Origin: Verrucomicrobiota bacterium
Lineage (GTDB): Bacteria > Verrucomicrobiota > Verrucomicrobiia > Limisphaerales > JAEYXS01
Assembly (NCBI GenBank): GCA_021156225.1
Contig: JAJNBN010000073.1
Span: forward strand, 1 to 10,170
DNA: 10,170 nucleotides
Direction: 5' to 3'
Translations under genes and position numbers: made by a program
Part shown: in pieces, positions 6,712 to 10,170 of the stretch
Layout of the letters: each line of letters opens with the position of its first letter
Position numbering within the stretch: position 1 is the stretch's first letter
The notes under the pieces: generated by a model
The model's database searches: none
What the model was told of the DNA's origin: nothing
The model's input: only the letters and a program-made list of their open reading frames with translations

Positions 6712-8064
6712 TTATGAGGACGTGAGAGATGATCGGGTTTTGAGCAAACTCGGGTGCGATATGGAAAGCTTCGCCACTGCTTCAGCATAGATTTGTTCCA
6801 GTAGAGTGATGTGAACCTTGATGTCTTCGCTGACGCTGGACACGACCTCGGAAATCGGTTTTTCGAGATATTTAGCTAACCCATCTTCTGTAAGCCAAGT
6901 GATTAGGTCGTGCCAACCGACAGGCCAATAAGTTTCTCCCCATGTGGGCTTAGGTCCACCATTCCGATATCCTTGTGCTGTATTGTTCGCCTCCAAGAGC
7001 TGATTCATTTCTTTGAAAACAAGTTCATCCAACTCAGAAAGGGGAGGCTTATCGTAATGGGATTCAATGCCGATAATCAGTGCATGATACTTGACACAGT
7101 TCTCCACCCAAATTTCCCCGGCCACCTGATGAAGTGGGCTATTAGGCGGAGGCGTTATGATCAAGGCTCCGTTTGCATCCTTGCCGAAACTTCTTTCCCT
7201 TAAATTGGTGCGCAAGCGCACGCTGAACCCTTGACTTTGGAGCTCTTTCGTAACTCCATCAGCCAAACGATCCAAGAAGTCAGCACGTGCGGCACCAATC
7301 GCTTCATTGATTTGCCTGCTATAACGGATGATGTCTGGGTTTTTGGTGATGAATTCGGAAAGTTCTTTCATGGCTGAGGATTCCATTGTTTTACCGGTTA
7401 TAGCACGTACCACGGCGCGATACTGAAGCAGTGTCTGATTGATGGGAATGATGTGGTAAGTTTCACGGAGACACTTGTCCACCCATAGTAAGATGTGTTC
7501 GCGGTATGAAATTCGGCAGTAGGGTTTGCCGTCATGCGTTTCACTCCGCTTGCCGTCCACAGTTAAATAAAGCACCAGCCAAGAAGAACCAAACCGATTA
7601 CGGAGATACGTGGCGTAGGAACCCAGTTGGCGCGGTTGCTCACCAGCATTGATCTTGTTTTCAATGGCGATGCCAAACCCGGGACGCTCCATCAATAAAT
7701 CAATTTGACCATACGGGGGACAGGCGCGCTCTTTCCTAACCGTCCAAGTTTTTGCCGATGGAGGAATACTGAGTTGAACGGGATCATTCTTATGATCCAA
7801 TCCCGGAGTTTCATCCAGTGTAGCAAGGAAAAGATCTAAAAATAGGGGGCCGCAATCGTGAAATCCCTCCGGATCAAGAAGACAATGCAGAAGACGGGTG
7901 TGGAGGCGAACCTCGTCGTATTCACTGAGCAGTGTCGTGAAAACATTAAAACGCTCATGGGTGGCTTTGGCGTGGGCCTCTGAACGAATGTGTGCCTCAT
8001 GAATGAGCTTTGCCAGTCCGTTCAACTGGTCTAATGCGGTTTGAGGTATTTCAATTTGCGGCAC
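6712..8064 (-). CDS. PD-(D/E)XK nuclease superfamily protein (PDDEXK_4-like), second gene of a putative defence module
   Basis: 450 residues. The N-terminal half has the pattern of the PDDEXK_4 group: ERFNVFTTLL, then YDEVRLHTRLLHCLLDPEG (Glu51, Arg53, His55), then the catalytic core QIDLLME (Asp122) and IAIENKINAGEQPRQLGSY, giving the D...E-x-K triad Asp122, Glu135 and Lys137 followed by Gln143. This supports Mg2+-dependent DNA cleavage in principle. Residues from about 250 to the end are not recognised and could be a sensing or binding domain. The start must be GTG 8062-8064 or later: an in-frame TAA lies only two codons upstream (8071-8073), and starting at GTG retains the whole domain. 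It lies 35 bp downstream of the DUF262/DUF1524 gene on the same strand, so cotranscription is likely. GC is clearly lower than in the left half of the window, suggesting transfer. No methyltransferase is nearby, so self-protection must work another way. Confidence 0.82.
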   Translation of the reverse strand: MPQIEIPQTALDQLNGLAKLIHEAHIRSEAHAKATHERFNVFTTLLSEYDEVRLHTRLLHCLLDPEGFHDCGPLFLDLFLATLDETPGLDHKNDPVQLSIPPSAKTWTVRKERACPPYGQIDLLMERPGFGIAIENKINAGEQPRQLGSYATYLRNRFGSSWLVLYLTVDGKRSETHDGKPYCRISYREHILLWVDKCLRETYHIIPINQTLLQYRAVVRAITGKTMESSAMKELSEFITKNPDIIRYSRQINEAIGAARADFLDRLADGVTKELQSQGFSVRLRTNLRERSFGKDANGALIITPPPNSPLHQVAGEIWVENCVKYHALIIGIESHYDKPPLSELDELVFKEMNQLLEANNTAQGYRNGGPKPTWGETYWPVGWHDLITWLTEDGLAKYLEKPISEVVSSVSEDIKVHITLLEQIYAEAVAKLSISHPSLLKTRSSLTSS

Positions 8065-8099
8065 GGAACTTTAGGGGAAAGGCAGTTAACTATGCACTG

Positions 8100-9875
8100 C
8101 TAATTGATTTTCCAAACAGTCTGGTAAGCGTTCTTGGCCATCGCCGCCGTGCGTATCTGGATCTGCTCCTTGTTCCATGCAGATGCTTTTTCGCCATACG
8201 TTGCAATGAATTCTTTAACATACGAGGCGTTGTCAACGTGCTTGCTCATATCGCCCTTCAGCCGCTCAATCTTCTTGGCTGGGCTGATGTTGCCGAGTTT
8301 GGAATTATCTCTAAAATAGATGGCTAGCAGATTACCGATTGAATCCACCGCTTCCTTTGTTTCAGAGGTCACCTTTAACTCGGCTTCAGGCTTCTGGGGC
8401 AGGAAATGCTCGATGGTGTAATTGCGACGCATGAGTTTGGGGTCGGGATTGTATATGCGGAGGCCCTGTTCCGGGTGCAAGCCCACATTGTTGAAGCGAT
8501 CAAAAATGTAAAAAAGGAGGGAATTCCCTCCTTCCTCATATTTGATCTCAGAGAACTTGGCGATAAACTCCTCCAGTGAGGCTAGCTTGCTTCTAAGCGC
8601 GTTGGTCAGTGTCTGGGAGGTTTTGCGAAAGTCTTTTGACTCCTGAAACTCTAGGCAATAATCCGCATAGAGACGTTCCACTTCGTTGCCAACACGATCA
8701 CAGACAGCGTTATTGATGAAGTGATATTTCTCGAATGCCTCAAAAAGACGGATGAGTGCCTTGGCATCTGCGCCGCTGTCCTGACCGCCGTTTCGCTTCA
8801 AACATTCGATGGCAGCGAAAGCAACTGGACAGTATTGAATTACGCCAAATTCTCTGAGGCCTTGGAGACATGAGTTAATGATTTGCGGACGATGCTCATG
8901 CTGGAAAAGTTCAGGCAATCCGGCCTCGGTAAAGTATTGCACTGTTAGAGTATCCTCAGCATTTTTTGCGGCGTGGTAGAAACTTGAAAAATCAGCCAAT
9001 TCTTTCGTAAACTCTTCCGCCCCGATTTCGGCGCCGTAGCCTTTCAATTTCTTGTATAGGTGAGGCTTCAGGACGTAACCACGCTTCGCCACGTAGAAAT
9101 ATTTCAGCATTCGCAGAATCGTGTTGCTAGAATTGTCGAGGATTACCTTCCACGAATCCTCAATCCCCTTAACTTTTTTTGCGAACAGGTGATTTTTCAG
9201 CAGATCGGAGATTTCAAGGTCAAGACCTCGGGCGTTGGTGCGCTCAAAAAGGGTTAGCGCTTCTTCCTCATTCTCGATCTCAATCCGAATGACATAGGCA
9301 TGGTAAATCGCACCGAGAAACTTGGTGAATTCGGGCTGCTTGAACTCGGTCAATACCTTGAGGAAATAATCATAAATTGGCTTGAGTCGGTTCACTTGCC
9401 TCTTCACTTGCTGCTTTTTGCCATTTTTCTCGATGCTGATTGGGAATTTGCCATCCCAGTTGTCTTTCGTGATGTGCTCGAACACGTCACGGATAGAGTC
9501 TGACGCGATGAGCCGACACCCTAGGGAAACAGCCGTAGTGGAGTCGGTGAAGGTGATCTTGTCCTGAATTTTTGTGGCGAGAGGAATCAAATCAAGAGCT
9601 TTGGCATGGGTACGACAGGCAACAAGGAGTAAGAGAATTGTGGTCAACCGTTGCTGACCATCAACGACTAGCGTGTTTTGGTCCTTTGATTTCTCGAAGA
9701 TAATATTGCCAAGAAATAAGCATTCCTTCGTGATATCGTCATAGTTGCGCAGGTCTTCAATCAGCTCCGTGGCTTCTTCCTCGCCCCATTTATAGTCGCG
9801 CTGGTAAAGGGGAATGGCGAATTGAGTCGTCGAGTTTAAGATGTCGTGAATGCTGGTGGGTACTGGATTGAACAT
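8100..9875 (-). CDS. GmrSD-like DUF262 + DUF1524 (HNH-type) protein, first gene of a putative defence module
   Basis: 591 residues. The N-terminal DUF262 (ParB/Srx-like fold) domain shows IPLYQRDYKW (21-30), FLGNI (54-58) and DGQQRLTT (72-79), the nucleotide-binding and hydrolysis motif of GmrS. The C-terminal DUF1524 domain shows YTIEHFLPQ with Glu489, His490 and Pro493, then IGNLLAI (Asn515), DNSKLGN (Asn524) and Lys534/Lys535, the HNH-like nuclease pattern of GmrD. Between them lies a helical region of about 350 residues. Known relatives include the type IV enzyme GmrSD, BrxU and SspE, which use NTP-dependent control to cut phage DNA. Length matches the fused form, with no visible break. 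ATG 9873-9875 starts just before the conserved domain. No Shine-Dalgarno is visible. Which DNA modification, if any, it recognises cannot be read from the sequence. It probably forms an operon with the PD-(D/E)XK gene downstream. Confidence 0.9.
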   Translation of the reverse strand: MFNPVPTSIHDILNSTTQFAIPLYQRDYKWGEEEATELIEDLRNYDDITKECLFLGNIIFEKSKDQNTLVVDGQQRLTTILLLLVACRTHAKALDLIPLATKIQDKITFTDSTTAVSLGCRLIASDSIRDVFEHITKDNWDGKFPISIEKNGKKQQVKRQVNRLKPIYDYFLKVLTEFKQPEFTKFLGAIYHAYVIRIEIENEEEALTLFERTNARGLDLEISDLLKNHLFAKKVKGIEDSWKVILDNSSNTILRMLKYFYVAKRGYVLKPHLYKKLKGYGAEIGAEEFTKELADFSSFYHAAKNAEDTLTVQYFTEAGLPELFQHEHRPQIINSCLQGLREFGVIQYCPVAFAAIECLKRNGGQDSGADAKALIRLFEAFEKYHFINNAVCDRVGNEVERLYADYCLEFQESKDFRKTSQTLTNALRSKLASLEEFIAKFSEIKYEEGGNSLLFYIFDRFNNVGLHPEQGLRIYNPDPKLMRRNYTIEHFLPQKPEAELKVTSETKEAVDSIGNLLAIYFRDNSKLGNISPAKKIERLKGDMSKHVDNASYVKEFIATYGEKASAWNKEQIQIRTAAMAKNAYQTVWKIN

Positions 9876-9890
9876 GGCGTGCGTAAGTTA

Positions 9891-10056
9891 ATGGCTAACT
9901 TCTGGGTGCATCATGAAGCTATAGATTCATTGAACCGTATCCAAGATGGCTAACCCGAGCATTGTGGAGTGTTATCAAGTTTTCTTCCCTGCTGAATGCA
10001 GTCAAGGATTAGCTGTTATCCTTTGAATGTGAAGCGCCAAATTAAAGAATGGCTAA
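9891..10056 (+). repeat. Three copies of ATGGCTAA upstream of the DUF262 gene
   Basis: ATGGCTAA occurs at 9891-9898, 9946-9953 and 10049-10056. The first two continue as ATGGCTAAC. Spacings are 55 and 103 bases, and the three copies lie in different reading frames, so they are not duplicated coding starts. The first copy also forms GTTA-N5-TAAC (9887-9899), centred about 18 bp upstream of the DUF262 ATG, where a bound protein could block transcription or translation. An operator role is inference. Confidence 0.35.
10004..10023. repeat. Inverted repeat AAGGAT-N8-ATCCTT
   Basis: Perfect 6-bp arms at 10004-10009 and 10018-10023 with an 8-base spacer, about 130-150 bp upstream of the DUF262 start codon. 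Two half-sites about 14 bp apart centre to centre would suit a dimeric helix-turn-helix regulator. No regulator gene is in the window, so this is only a candidate operator. Confidence 0.25.
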
Positions 10057-10141
10057 TTCGGCTGCCAGCGCGCTCTTACGAGACGCGGCTACAGATGGGC
10101 AAGGAGTAGGGCGCGGCGGGAATGGCAGTGGTGGGTGTTTT

Positions 10142-10163
10142 GGGCCAAAAGATCTTTTGTCCC
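10142..10163. repeat. 14-bp perfect palindrome inside a 22-bp near-palindrome
   Basis: CAAAAGATCTTTTG (10146-10159) is a perfect palindrome. With one mismatched pair it extends outward to GGG (10142-10144) and CCC (10161-10163). It may be a protein-binding site or part of a dispersed repeat whose remainder is cut off by the window edge. Confidence 0.35.
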
Positions 10164-10170
10164 TGAAGGG

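Larger units (their letters stand above)
9876..10170. promoter_or_regulatory. Upstream region of the putative defence module, to the window edge
   Basis: This stretch should contain the promoter of the - strand module. A weak candidate is -35 TTGGAT (complement of 9939-9944) and -10 TATAGC (complement of 9918-9923) with a short 15-bp spacer. I give it little weight. No gene is convincing. A - strand frame is open from the edge to a TAA at 10042-10044 (42 codons, proline-rich), and + strand frames of 20-26 codons occur at 9891, 9946 and 10029. All look non-coding, but the - strand frame could be the tail of a gene beyond the window. Repeats are listed separately. Confidence 0.4.

Noticed and set aside
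6573..6788. A 71-codon - strand frame overlapping the end of the PD-(D/E)XK gene
   Set aside because: It overlaps the nuclease C-terminus in another frame and runs through palindromic intergenic DNA, with no domain pattern.
6626..10163. TTTGTACAAA (6626-6635) and CAAAAGATCTTTTG (10146-10159) as matching ends of a mobile element
   Set aside because: The two palindromes share only short T- and A-runs. They are not direct or inverted copies of each other, and no transposase or target duplication is visible.
9891..10170. Short + strand frames beginning at each ATGGCTAA copy and at GTG 10029
   Set aside because: They are 20-26 codons long, or open only to the window edge, in three different frames, without ribosome sites or shared sequence beyond the first residues.
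1..10170. CRISPR array, tRNA, rRNA or riboswitch
   Set aside because: No regularly spaced repeats, tRNA cloverleaf pattern or recognisable riboswitch core was found by eye on either strand.

Overview
The window looks like a chromosomal segment from a heterotrophic bacterium, most plausibly Verrucomicrobiota or a PVC-group relative. That placement is inference. It rests on the mix of gene families: a C-terminal zinc-ribbon protein, a CoA-transferase/GNAT fusion and a LamG-domain lipoprotein. It also rests on the lack of clear Shine-Dalgarno sequences before most genes and the moderately high GC of the housekeeping part. No rRNA, tRNA, CRISPR array, transposase or integrase was seen.

Layout. 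Bases 1-163 hold the 3' end of a + strand gene ending in a four-cysteine zinc ribbon. Next (263-2128, +) is an acetyl-CoA hydrolase / 4-hydroxybutyrate-type CoA-transferase with a GNAT acetyltransferase domain fused to its C-terminus. Its stop lies 12 bp from the stop of a convergent three-gene cluster on the - strand. In transcription order that cluster is a LamG-fold putative lipoprotein (4110-5123), a 115-residue four-helix membrane protein (3757-4104) and an NhaC-type Na+/H+ antiporter (2141-3760). The last two genes overlap by an ATGA, so they are probably translationally coupled. A 196-bp divergent intergenic region with several palindromes separates this cluster from a + strand gene for a fold-type III PLP-dependent decarboxylase (5320-6534) with unusual specificity motifs.

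Beyond about 6540 the character changes. GC falls (hand counts of single 60-base lines give 65% at 601-660 against 42% at 7321-7380 and 48% at 9001-9060), and the two genes found are typical of accessory or defence DNA. Both are on the - strand. First transcribed is a 591-residue GmrSD-like protein (8100-9875) with an N-terminal DUF262 domain carrying the IPLYQR and DGQQRLTT motifs and a C-terminal DUF1524 HNH-like nuclease domain. Thirty-five bases downstream is a 450-residue PD-(D/E)XK nuclease-superfamily protein (6712-8064). I read them as a two-gene putative anti-phage or restriction module acquired by horizontal transfer. This is the most likely 'system' in the window. No methyltransferase is present here, which fits modification-dependent (type IV-like) or abortive-infection logic better than classical restriction-modification. 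More components could lie beyond 10170.

The 295 bp upstream of the module hold three copies of ATGGCTAA, an AAGGAT-N8-ATCCTT inverted repeat and a 14-bp perfect palindrome. These are candidates for regulation or for the boundary of the insertion, but no function is proven.
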